Of a stretch of 64,000 bases of DNA, positions 18,426-26,862 are shown piece by piece. This stretch comes from Desulforegula conservatrix Mb1Pa (GTDB taxonomy: Bacteria > Desulfobacterota > Desulfobacteria > Desulfobacterales > Desulforegulaceae): positions 19,113 to 83,112 of the forward strand of contig NZ_AUEY01000011.1 of the NCBI RefSeq assembly GCF_000426225.1, given 5' to 3'. Every line of letters starts with the position of its first letter. Position 1 is the first letter of the stretch. The notes beneath the pieces were generated by a model. It worked only from the letters and a program-made list of their open reading frames with translations, made no database searches and was not told the origin of the DNA. The translations under genes were made by a program, and so were the position numbers.

Positions 18426-21401
18426 CTACAGGCCAAATTCAGCCCTCTCAATAAGCTCCATCTGCATATCCCTGTTCAGGGTCACGAAATAGGCATTGTA
18501 TCCTGAAATTCTAACAAGCAGATTCTGGTAATTTTCGGGATTCTCCATCGCGTCCCGCAAAGTTTCCGAGGAAACCACATTGAGCTGCATCTGCATGCCT
18601 CCGAGATCGCTGTATGCCTTTACGTAAGCAGCTACATTGTCCACGGTCTTCTGGTGGCTGTCGTTTGAAGATGGCACGACCTTTAAATTAAAGGCTATGT
18701 TGTTGCTCATGTTTTTCGGATCAAGCCCTGCAACGTCGCGTATGTTTGCGAGCATGCTCCTCGATGCATGGGCTTCAGGTGTGAGTCCGGGAGTAAAGGC
18801 CTTTCCCGCTAGCCTGCCAGAGGGAAGCGCACCTGTGAGGGTTCCGAAGGCCACATGATTGGACATTGACCAGAATCCGGCAGCATATTTCCCGCCCCTG
18901 TAATTGGTGTGGCTTTCAAAACAGTCGTGGGCGAGCTTTGTTACCCTGTTTGCGGTGGCAAGGGCTTCTGCGTCTCCGGAACCGAAAAGAGGAACCTTTG
19001 TTTTTATCATAGCAAGAAGGGCTGAGTGATTTTGAAAATTGGTGTTTACAGCTTCGAGCATTTCAGGAAAAGTCACCTTTTTTTCATCAAAAACCAGCTT
19101 TTTGATGGCCATGAGAGAATCTGTAATGTCTGCAAGGCCTATGCATGCCGTTCCCGAAGAATTGTATAGAGCTCCGCCTTTTGTGACATCCATGCCGCTC
19201 TTGATGGAGCCTCCGATCATGGATGATATATAAGGAGTAGGCCTTAAAGCCTGATGAGCCTCTCCGAGATAATTATTATACTGGCATGTGAGGCTTGCGA
19301 GAAAACGGAGCTGGGTTGCAAATGCGTCAAAGAATGATTCATAGTCTTTGAAATCGCCTTTGCTTATATCTCCGGTTTTTGGGCCAAGATTCCAGCGCAT
19401 CAGGGGATGAAGCCCGTTATTGAGAGCCATTTCAAATGCTGCCACCATATTGAACATCATGCAGTTGGTGTGTCCCATGTGTTTTCCGCAAATAGTTGCC
19501 TCGACGCATCCTGTGGCGGCCCAGTCCCGCATATGCTCAAGCTTGTATCCTTTTGATTCAAGAGAGGACATGACAACCTCGTCCGTATGAATCGAAGGAG
19601 TGGCAGCTGTATTGACATTCACCTCGCACAGCCGTTTCAGGTAGGTCATGCTGTTCTTTTCCCTGCTGTATCTGGCATTTACATTTGGATCTCGGATACT
19701 GAGCATCTCTGTAACTTTTAGAAAGACATAGGTCATGTCATTGACCGCATCCTTTCCTTCAGGTGTTAAGCCTCCAAGGGTTATGGCCTGATCTGACGAG
19801 CTTCCTCCGAACAGGTAATTGCCAATGTCAGGTATGAGCGGAAGATGGTCGGTACAGCGCATATAAAAGCATCCGATCAGCTCTATGGCGTGCTTCACGT
19901 ATGCTTCGCGTTCAGTTTGATTCGTGATTTTCTCCAAGTCAGATACAAAATAGGGTTGAAGCCACTGATCCAGACGTCCGAGGGAAAAACCGGCGTTTGT
20001 GTTTTCCATGTGAATACCAACCCATATTATCCACATGGCATTAACTGCTTCATCAAGAGTTGTGCATGGATTTTCAGGAACCTTTGAGCAGATATCCGAA
20101 ATAAGCGTAAGCTCTTGTCTGCGTTCTTTGTTGCCTTCGGAATCAGCAAGCTTTTTTGCTTCTTTCGAAAGATTTCTTGCGTAGCTTACAAGCCCTTCAA
20201 GGCAGATTTCCATGGCGAGCAGGCTGTCTCTTTTCTGTTTATTGGATTCATTGGTTTCAACCATCTCCTTTTCGATCTCTGAGATTATGCCCCTTGTGCC
20301 AAGTTTCAGTATTTTTGGAAAATCTATTATCGTGTGGGAAAGTGCCACTGTCTTCCAGAGGAAGCAGGCAGCGAACCTCTCGTCCAGCTTCTGGCACACA
20401 GGATATCCCTTTTTCTCCCTCACCCATTCCCTGAAATTACGTTTCACCCAGAAAGGAAAAACCTTGTCGTGAAGAATATTTATGGTTTCAGGATCGACAT
20501 CATAGGGATTTAAAGGACGGTGAGGAGTTGTCAGAAGCTCCCCCCAGATCATGGTTCCGTGGGCATCTGGATAAAGCACGACACCAATTTCCTTTGTTGT
20601 GGTCGTGCCTGCGATGAGGTCATTTTTTCTGATAATGGGTTTTCTGTTTTCCATGAGATAACGTAACCCCATGGCCTGACGGAGTTCAGGAACAATGGCT
20701 GCTCCGCTTCGGTCTTTTTCGAATCCGTTCTCCCTGTACCATCTTGTCAGAATCTCAGGACGTTCATGGCAGATGGAGGGTCTTGTCTTAAGATGGATTG
20801 CAAGAAATTCCTTAAGTCTTGGAAAATCATCGAGACTGTATTCAGAAAGATATGAATCCTTGAGAAAAAGGACTCCTATATCTTGTGACCCAGCCTTGAG
20901 CTGCGGAGTTTTTCGTCTTTCAAGACTCAATTCCGAAGCCTTTTGCTGATCAAAATTTCTTTTTCCGATAGAAGCTTCTTTTTTAAGCTTTGAGATCTGA
21001 ACAGGCTTTAAAACAAGAGAAAGATAAAAATTCATAAGCTGGAGATAGCCAATGTTTCCGACGGTGTGCATCCTGTTTTCCATGAGGGCCATCATCAGCT
21101 TGTTCGGAGGATTTACAGCAGCCTCCTTGACAGCCTCTTCATCAACGAATACCAGCATGGCGTCCGGCTTTTCAGAAATTCCGGCGATCACATGCACTCG
21201 CCCGTTCTTAAAAAAGATGCTCTGCTCCACGCTGCCATTTTCTGTTTTTATAGCAAATGTGAAGTTCAGCCATCCGTCTTCAGATTTCAGATATCTCTTC
21301 AAAGACTTTCTGGCATTGAAGTTCATGGCTATGAATCTGAAAAACAGATGAGCCATTTTGTCCGTAAAACTCTTTTTTCCTGGCTGGCTTACTACAGGCA
21401 T
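18426..21401 (-). CDS. glycyl radical enzyme with N-terminal SCP2-like domain
   Basis: 991 residues, about 150 longer than typical members. Residues about 15-140 resemble an SCP2 (sterol carrier) domain: IFFKNGRVHVIAGISEKPDA, then GNIGYLQLMNFY. The rest is the pyruvate formate-lyase-like barrel: catalytic Cys632 in TGCVEATICGKHMGH, and the glycyl loop RISGYNAYF with the radical glycine at 967. The GCVE Cys-Glu pair is that of dehydratases, lyases and arylacetate decarboxylases, not of pyruvate formate-lyase (which has two adjacent Cys); the usual following Pro is Ala here. GAGGTGAATC precedes the ATG. TetR gene upstream, activase and double-SDR downstream. A hydrophobic or lipid substrate is inferred from the SCP2 domain. 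Confidence 0.85.
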   Translation of the reverse strand: MPVVSQPGKKSFTDKMAHLFFRFIAMNFNARKSLKRYLKSEDGWLNFTFAIKTENGSVEQSIFFKNGRVHVIAGISEKPDAMLVFVDEEAVKEAAVNPPNKLMMALMENRMHTVGNIGYLQLMNFYLSLVLKPVQISKLKKEASIGKRNFDQQKASELSLERRKTPQLKAGSQDIGVLFLKDSYLSEYSLDDFPRLKEFLAIHLKTRPSICHERPEILTRWYRENGFEKDRSGAAIVPELRQAMGLRYLMENRKPIIRKNDLIAGTTTTKEIGVVLYPDAHGTMIWGELLTTPHRPLNPYDVDPETINILHDKVFPFWVKRNFREWVREKKGYPVCQKLDERFAACFLWKTVALSHTIIDFPKILKLGTRGIISEIEKEMVETNESNKQKRDSLLAMEICLEGLVSYARNLSKEAKKLADSEGNKERRQELTLISDICSKVPENPCTTLDEAVNAMWIIWVGIHMENTNAGFSLGRLDQWLQPYFVSDLEKITNQTEREAYVKHAIELIGCFYMRCTDHLPLIPDIGNYLFGGSSSDQAITLGGLTPEGKDAVNDMTYVFLKVTEMLSIRDPNVNARYSREKNSMTYLKRLCEVNVNTAATPSIHTDEVVMSSLESKGYKLEHMRDWAATGCVEATICGKHMGHTNCMMFNMVAAFEMALNNGLHPLMRWNLGPKTGDISKGDFKDYESFFDAFATQLRFLASLTCQYNNYLGEAHQALRPTPYISSMIGGSIKSGMDVTKGGALYNSSGTACIGLADITDSLMAIKKLVFDEKKVTFPEMLEAVNTNFQNHSALLAMIKTKVPLFGSGDAEALATANRVTKLAHDCFESHTNYRGGKYAAGFWSMSNHVAFGTLTGALPSGRLAGKAFTPGLTPEAHASRSMLANIRDVAGLDPKNMSNNIAFNLKVVPSSNDSHQKTVDNVAAYVKAYSDLGGMQMQLNVVSSETLRDAMENPENYQNLLVRISGYNAYFVTLNRDMQMELIERAEFGL

Positions 21402-21428
21402 GATTCACCTCGGGGAAATTTTTGATTC

Positions 21429-21466
21429 GTAGGTCAGATTAGAGCGCCCTTTGCTCGTAATCCGAC
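21429..21466. repeat. palindromic repeat (GGGTTAGAGCG family), copy A
   Basis: GTAGGTCAGATTAGAGCG pairs with CGTAATCCGAC. A closer-to-perfect relative lies at 61781-61814. It sits between the TetR gene end and the glycyl radical enzyme start. Confidence 0.55.
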
Positions 21467-21474
21467 GTTGAGCC

Positions 21475-22146
21475 TCAATAACTCAACTCACCCATATCAA
21501 TACGCTTCTTCATGACCATCACACGTTCGATCAGCTCGTCTGTCCTTGTTTCAACAAAAGCATCAACATCATCCATGACTTCATGGAAAAGCCTGCTGTT
21601 GTAAAGAGTGACTATCCCATGAAGTTCCGGCCAAATTCTCACAATCTGATGAAGAACAAAGCGGTCTTTCGATTCCCCGTCACCTGGCAGCCATGCGTTA
21701 ACAGGCTCTATGAAAAGAGCCAGACATTTGAGGGCGTTTTCTTTTTCCCGAAAAGCCACTGGCTCTATGTCTGTTCCCACATAATCAAGATATTTGGGCG
21801 TATGGAGATTGAACATTATGTCGTAATAGCTCGGGAAATTGCGCCCAAACTCGACATAAGCCTTTACCATGGCCTTGAGACGATCCAAGTGATCTTCAAA
21901 CTGACCTGCCCTTGAGGTAAGAAGATCATGAAGTTTTTCAAATCCCCTCATCCTGATCATCAGGTTAAGCTCATCTTTGTTCTTGTAATAATTATATATT
22001 GTTGTGGCCGTGATTCCGAGTCTTGAGGCTATTTTCCTTACGCTCAGGCTCTTGAATCCTTCTTCTATAATAATTTCCAGGGCAGTATCCAGGATCCTGG
22101 CCCTTATCTGTTCGACCTCTTCCTGGGCCATCGGCGCTTTTGGCAT
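21475..22146 (-). CDS. TetR family transcriptional regulator
   Basis: A 223-residue repressor. The N-terminal helix-turn-helix is visible as ILDTALEIIIEEGFKSLSVR, KIASRLGITATTIYNYYKNK. The C-terminal ligand domain is of the general TetR type with no family I can name; several aromatic and acidic residues line it (FGRNFPSYYDIMF). CGGAG precedes the ATG. A near-perfect palindrome at 22164-22190, 17 bp upstream of the start codon, is the probable self-operator. The gene is first in the direction of the glycyl radical enzyme, activase and double-SDR genes, so it likely controls them in response to their substrate. Confidence 0.9.
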   Translation of the reverse strand: MPKAPMAQEEVEQIRARILDTALEIIIEEGFKSLSVRKIASRLGITATTIYNYYKNKDELNLMIRMRGFEKLHDLLTSRAGQFEDHLDRLKAMVKAYVEFGRNFPSYYDIMFNLHTPKYLDYVGTDIEPVAFREKENALKCLALFIEPVNAWLPGDGESKDRFVLHQIVRIWPELHGIVTLYNSRLFHEVMDDVDAFVETRTDELIERVMVMKKRIDMGELSY

Positions 22147-22163
22147 TTTGATCTCCGGTTAAA

Positions 22164-22190
22164 ATAACGATGTTAAAATAACAGCGTTAT
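22164..22190. promoter_or_regulatory. TetR-type operator palindrome
   Basis: ATAACGATGTTA and TAACAGCGTTAT face each other around AAA; 11 of 12 positions are symmetric. The TAACG...TGTTA form is typical for TetR repressors that act on their own promoter. Confidence 0.7.
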
Positions 22191-22316
22191 ATTTAAAATC
22201 AAGGTTTTTTATGAGCGTGTATTTTGTTTGATTGATAATATTTTTTGATTTTCAGGCAGGGCGGTTCTATTTTAATTATGAATGCATTCTCATAGTGAAC
22301 ATAAAATAGTTAGAAA

Positions 22317-23363
22317 TCAATCGGGTACTTTTGGGGTTTCCACCCTTTCTCCTTTAATGAATATTTCTCTGAATGTGTTCTCATATATTGTGTCTTTACA
22401 ATCTTCGGTGTGTGATGTGCTTTCCCAAAAATAAAGAGTCAGTTCGTTAGCACCGGATATTAAACACGCTGTTTTAACTTTGGGATTGTATCTGGAAACA
22501 TTAAATCCTTCCCGTGCATACATCGAATCAAAGCTCTTCTGTCTGATTGTTTTGGCGCTTTCGGGACAAGGAGAAAGATTTTGCAGATCATTAAATGCCC
22601 TCGAAATTGTATTAGCATATGCTGAACTTCCTAAAGTCGGGCTGTTTATAATAGCTCCTTGTCCAACATCAGTAATAGGTAAGGCGCAAAGACCAACAAA
22701 TGCTCCGGAAAACAAAAAATGGGACGCATTTACAGATGGAATATATCTTTGGGAAAAGCTCTGAGAATCAATCTTAACCGCATCTTTAGCCCAATAATCC
22801 ATTCTTGGCAAAGGTGGTATGGGACCGATTAGACCAGTAAAATCAATTAAAGTAAGTCTGGAAAAGATATTATAAACAAGTCCGTAGGAGCTTGAAACTT
22901 CTGTATCAATGTTTTTTTCTTCAGACCCAGAAATTTTTTCCCATTCAAGGTTAACAACAGATTCATCTATAAATTCCTCAGGAAGTCTGTGGTAGGCAAT
23001 CATCTTCTTTTTGTGAAAGATCAGATAAGGGGCAAGCGTATGTTTTTTTGCAATATAACATGATTTAGGCTTGCTCATGAATGCTGTGTCTGAGTCATAA
23101 AACACTGTGGCTGCATCGGCATCATATGCAGAAATAACTATATAAGCTTCGGGGTATGATTGAGAAAGCAGGAAGACAATTTCCTGGTTTGGTACTTTCT
23201 TGAGCATGAATGTTATGCCTGCGAAACGGTTTTTTTCGGGCAGATCAACTCTGGTGATACTTTTCTCTCCTATCGGTCGGATATTTGTTGTTGCACATCC
23301 GCACAATAAAAAGAATAAGGTCCTTATCATAATAGCCCTGATCGATTTAATGATATCTGTCAT
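22317..23363 (-). CDS. uncharacterised lipoprotein
   Basis: 348 residues, starting at the ATG at 23363 with GAGGG upstream. The signal peptide ends in a lipobox LLCGC (about residues 18-22), so the mature protein is probably lipid-anchored. No enzymatic motif is recognised. The middle region contains aromatic-rich stretches and a hydrophobic segment (ASHFLFSGAFVGLCALP) that may be membrane-embedded. It stands alone between the TetR gene and the glnA terminator. Function unknown. Confidence 0.65.
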   Translation of the reverse strand: MTDIIKSIRAIMIRTLFFLLCGCATTNIRPIGEKSITRVDLPEKNRFAGITFMLKKVPNQEIVFLLSQSYPEAYIVISAYDADAATVFYDSDTAFMSKPKSCYIAKKHTLAPYLIFHKKKMIAYHRLPEEFIDESVVNLEWEKISGSEEKNIDTEVSSSYGLVYNIFSRLTLIDFTGLIGPIPPLPRMDYWAKDAVKIDSQSFSQRYIPSVNASHFLFSGAFVGLCALPITDVGQGAIINSPTLGSSAYANTISRAFNDLQNLSPCPESAKTIRQKSFDSMYAREGFNVSRYNPKVKTACLISGANELTLYFWESTSHTEDCKDTIYENTFREIFIKGERVETPKVPD

Positions 23364-23507
23364 TGTCTTGCCCTCAAGTTTGATTACCGCAGAAAAACAT
23401 TAATTAACATAAAATCTTTAATTCTCGAGATGTTTGAGAACTTCTGTAGCCTTTTATAGTTTTATCTATAGGCGATGCGAACTGCTGGGTGATTAACTGG
23501 GCGTAAA

Positions 23508-23540
23508 ACAAAAAAACCGGCCCCTTTCGGAGCCGGTTTT
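23508..23540 (-). terminator. rho-independent terminator of glnA
   Basis: Read on the minus strand: AAAACCGGC, a short loop, GCCGGTTTT, then further T residues (seven or more in total). It lies 25 bp after the glnA stop codon. Confidence 0.9.
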
Positions 23541-23564
23541 CCAGTTTATTCTGCGTATGACAGA

Positions 23565-24977
23565 TTAGATGTCATAGTACAGGAAGAATTCGTGCGGATG
23601 AGGACGGCTTCTGACAGCCGAAACTTCTTTTTCCATCTTGTAGGAAATCCAGGTGTCAATAACTTCTTTTGTGAAAACATCACCCTTGAGAAGGAATTCA
23701 TGATCTGCCTTAAGAGCATTAAGAGCTTCCTCAAGATCGCCCGGAGCCGAAGGAATAAGCGCAAGCTCTTCTGGTGGAAGATCATAGATGTTCTTGTCCA
23801 TTGGCTGACCAGGATCAATCTTGTTCTGGATACCGTCAAGCATGGCCATAAGGATCGCAGAGAATGCGAGATATCCGTTGCAAGAAGGGTCAGGAGTTCT
23901 GAACTCAAGACGTTTTGCCTTTGGAGAAGAGTTATACATTGGAATACGAATTGAAGCACTGCGGTTACGGCTTGAATAAGCAAGGTTGATTGGTGCTTCA
24001 TAGCCAGGTACAAGGCGCTTGTAAGAGTTGGTGATAGGGTTGGTGAAAGCACAGATCGCTCTGGCGTGCTTAAGAATACCACCGATTGCGTAAAGACCCA
24101 TTTCTGACATGCCTGCGTATTTGTCGCCGGCAAAGAGAGGCTTGCCGTCTTTCCAAATACTTGCATGAACGTGCATACCGCTGCCGTTATCGCCGAAAAG
24201 CGGCTTAGGCATGAAGGTTACGCTGTAACCGTGCTTGTATGCAACATTTTTGAGAACATATTTGTACCAGCAGAGCTGATCAGCCATTTCGAGAAGGGTG
24301 TTGAACTGCATGTCGATTTCGCACTGACCCGCAGTAGCAACTTCATGATGCTGGCATTCCATAACTATGCCGAGACTTTCGAGGGTCATCATCATTTCGT
24401 TACGGATATCCTGGAACTTGTCCGCAGGAGGAAGCGGGAAGTAGCCTTCTTTATGACGGATCTTGTATCCGAGGTTCGGATTTTCTTCTCTTCCGCTGTT
24501 CCAAGCCGCTTCACAAGAATCAAGCTGATAGAATGCAAAGTTAGGGCCTGAGTTGAAGCGAACGTCATCAAAAATGAAGAATTCCGGTTCTGGGCCAAAG
24601 AAAGAGGTGTCGCCGATGCCGGTGCTCTTGAGATAAGCTTCAGCCTTCATTGCAATGTAGCGTGGATCCTTGTTGTACTTTCCGCCGGTGATAGGATCTG
24701 CAACGTCAGCAAGAACTACAAGGGTTTTGTCTTTGAAGAATGGGTCGATCTTCGCGGTCTTTGCATCCGGAATGATTATCATGTCACTGGCTTCGATATT
24801 CTGCCATCCACGAATACTGGATCCGTCAAAACCACGACCTGCTTCAAAGAAATCTTCTGTAAGATCGCTGGCAGGAACAGTGAAATGCTGCCAGGTACCC
24901 ATGAAGTCTGTAAAGCGGACATCAACTACCTTAACGTCATTGTCCTTAGCAAATTTGATTACTTCTTGTGGTGTCAC
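23565..24977 (-). CDS. glnA: glutamine synthetase type I
   Basis: 470 residues, full length for the GSI-beta subtype. It makes glutamine from glutamate, ammonia and ATP as a dodecamer. Motifs: FDGSSIRGW (N-terminal loop that closes the neighbouring active site), [12 protein letters not shown], and [19 protein letters not shown]. Tyr398 in NIYDLPPEE is the adenylylation site recognised by GlnE, whose gene is in the same cluster. The start is a GTG at 24977 with GGAG nine bases upstream. It is last in glnE-glnD-amtB-glnB-glnA, with a strong hairpin in its leader. Confidence 0.97.
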   Translation of the reverse strand: MTPQEVIKFAKDNDVKVVDVRFTDFMGTWQHFTVPASDLTEDFFEAGRGFDGSSIRGWQNIEASDMIIIPDAKTAKIDPFFKDKTLVVLADVADPITGGKYNKDPRYIAMKAEAYLKSTGIGDTSFFGPEPEFFIFDDVRFNSGPNFAFYQLDSCEAAWNSGREENPNLGYKIRHKEGYFPLPPADKFQDIRNEMMMTLESLGIVMECQHHEVATAGQCEIDMQFNTLLEMADQLCWYKYVLKNVAYKHGYSVTFMPKPLFGDNGSGMHVHASIWKDGKPLFAGDKYAGMSEMGLYAIGGILKHARAICAFTNPITNSYKRLVPGYEAPINLAYSSRNRSASIRIPMYNSSPKAKRLEFRTPDPSCNGYLAFSAILMAMLDGIQNKIDPGQPMDKNIYDLPPEELALIPSAPGDLEEALNALKADHEFLLKGDVFTKEVIDTWISYKMEKEVSAVRSRPHPHEFFLYYDI

Positions 24978-25013
24978 GTGACTAACTCCTTTTTACTGGT
25001 TTTATTTCAAAAA

Positions 25014-25048
25014 CCCTTCTGCCCGGAGCCCGGGTCCGGGCAGAAGGG
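25014..25048 (-). terminator. terminator/attenuator hairpin in the glnB-glnA leader
   Basis: CCCTTCTGCCCGGA pairs perfectly with TCCGGGCAGAAGGG around a 7-nt loop; on the minus strand it is followed by TTTTTG. The T run ends only about 32 nt before the glnA start codon, leaving no room for a separate promoter, so glnA messages must carry the hairpin. Confidence 0.8.
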
Positions 25049-25073
25049 CGTTACAAACAGATCTGTCTTCGAT

Positions 25074-25089
25074 AGCTGTTTCTGGGCCA
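25074..25089 (-). promoter_or_regulatory. possible sigma-54 promoter of glnA
   Basis: On the minus strand TGGCCCAGAAACAGCT has the GG-N10-GC spacing of a -24/-12 element. It would start transcription just upstream of the hairpin at 25014-25048. The -12 half is a weak match. Confidence 0.3.
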
Positions 25090-25204
25090 GGATTTATTCA
25101 GACTTCTTTCGATCATTCATAAGTATGAGCGGATACCTCTTCATGACCACTTCAGATAAACTGTTCTATAGTCCTGACTTTAGAAATTTTACAGTCAGTT
25201 AAAA

Positions 25205-25594
<390 letters not shown>

Positions 25595-25599
25595 TCATA

Positions 25600-26814
25600 T
25601 TAAATGATATACCCGACTTCGCTGTGCTGGGATAAGTCCAGACCTTGAACCTCGTCTTCTTCGCTTACACGGAGTCCTGTTGTGACGCTTACAATTTTAA
25701 GCAGTATCCAGGACACTATCAGAGAAAAGGCAATAACCGCAACATTTGATATAAACTGGATCCACAGCTGCTCTGGATTTCCGTATAAAAGGCCATTTTT
25801 GCCGCCAACAGCCTCGACCGCAAAGATACCTGTCGCAAGAGATCCCCAGAATCCACCTACTCCATGAACCGCAACTACATCCAGAGCATCGTCGTATCCG
25901 AACTTGGTCTTAAGTCCTATTGCAAGGCAGCAAATTACACCTGCCACTATGCCTATTATGGCTGCACCCATGGGGTCGACAAAGCCGGCTCCGGGAGTTA
26001 TGGCAACAAGGCCTGCAACCGCGCCTGAAGCTGCGCCGAGGGTGGTTGGCTTGCCATGCTTTAACCATTCAATGACTATCCACGAGAAGGCCGCGCATCC
26101 TGCCGCAAGATGTGTTGTCATGAGAGCCATGGAAGCCGCTCCGTTGGCAGCTAAGGCGCTTCCTGCGTTGAATCCGAACCAGCCAACCCAGAGAATTCCC
26201 GCACCAAGAACACTCATTCCTATATTATGTGGAATAATAGGTTCTGTTCCCCAGCCCTTGCGCTTTCCAATTACAATCGCCGACACAAGCGCCGCGCATG
26301 CAGAGTTGATATGGATTACTGTGCCACCCGCAAAGTCAAGAGCGCCCATTGCTCCGATCCAGCCTCCGCCCCATACCCAGTGGCATACGGGCAGGTAAAC
26401 GAATGTCACCCAAAGTCCTGTAAAAAGCAGATATCCAGAAAATTTTATTCGCTCTGCAAATGCTCCTGTGATAAGAGCTGGAGTTATGATGGCGAACATG
26501 AGCTGAAACGCGCAAAACAGAATATGTGGGATAGTCTGTGTATCAACCATGGGAGCCGTCATACTCACTCCTTTAAGAAACAGGTAGTCAAGCTTTCCTA
26601 TGAAACCCGACACATCCGGCCCGAATGCAAGTGTATATCCATAAACGAGCCAGATAATTGAAACCAGTCCAAGGCATATGAAGCTCTGGAGAATGGTTGA
26701 AAGAACATTTTTTGATCTTACAAGTCCACCGTAAAATAAAGCCAGACCCGGTGTCATGAACATGACAAGGGCAGCCGAAATAAGCATGAACGCGGTATCT
26801 CCGGAATTGATCAT
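25600..26814 (-). CDS. amtB: ammonium transporter
   Basis: 404 residues with about eleven hydrophobic helices. The family signatures TPGLALFYGGLV near the N-terminus, the twin pore His (in GTVIHINSACAAL and VAVHGVGGFWGS) and the C-terminal ISEEDE-like tail (RVSEEDEVQGLDLSQHSEVG) for PII docking are present. It moves ammonium into the cell and is shut by non-uridylylated PII. It begins 48 bp after glnD and ends 56 bp before glnB. Confidence 0.96.
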   Translation of the reverse strand: MINSGDTAFMLISAALVMFMTPGLALFYGGLVRSKNVLSTILQSFICLGLVSIIWLVYGYTLAFGPDVSGFIGKLDYLFLKGVSMTAPMVDTQTIPHILFCAFQLMFAIITPALITGAFAERIKFSGYLLFTGLWVTFVYLPVCHWVWGGGWIGAMGALDFAGGTVIHINSACAALVSAIVIGKRKGWGTEPIIPHNIGMSVLGAGILWVGWFGFNAGSALAANGAASMALMTTHLAAGCAAFSWIVIEWLKHGKPTTLGAASGAVAGLVAITPGAGFVDPMGAAIIGIVAGVICCLAIGLKTKFGYDDALDVVAVHGVGGFWGSLATGIFAVEAVGGKNGLLYGNPEQLWIQFISNVAVIAFSLIVSWILLKIVSVTTGLRVSEEDEVQGLDLSQHSEVGYII

Positions 26815-26862
26815 GATTGCACCCCCAAATAATAGGTTTTAAAAATGAAACACATTGTAGCC

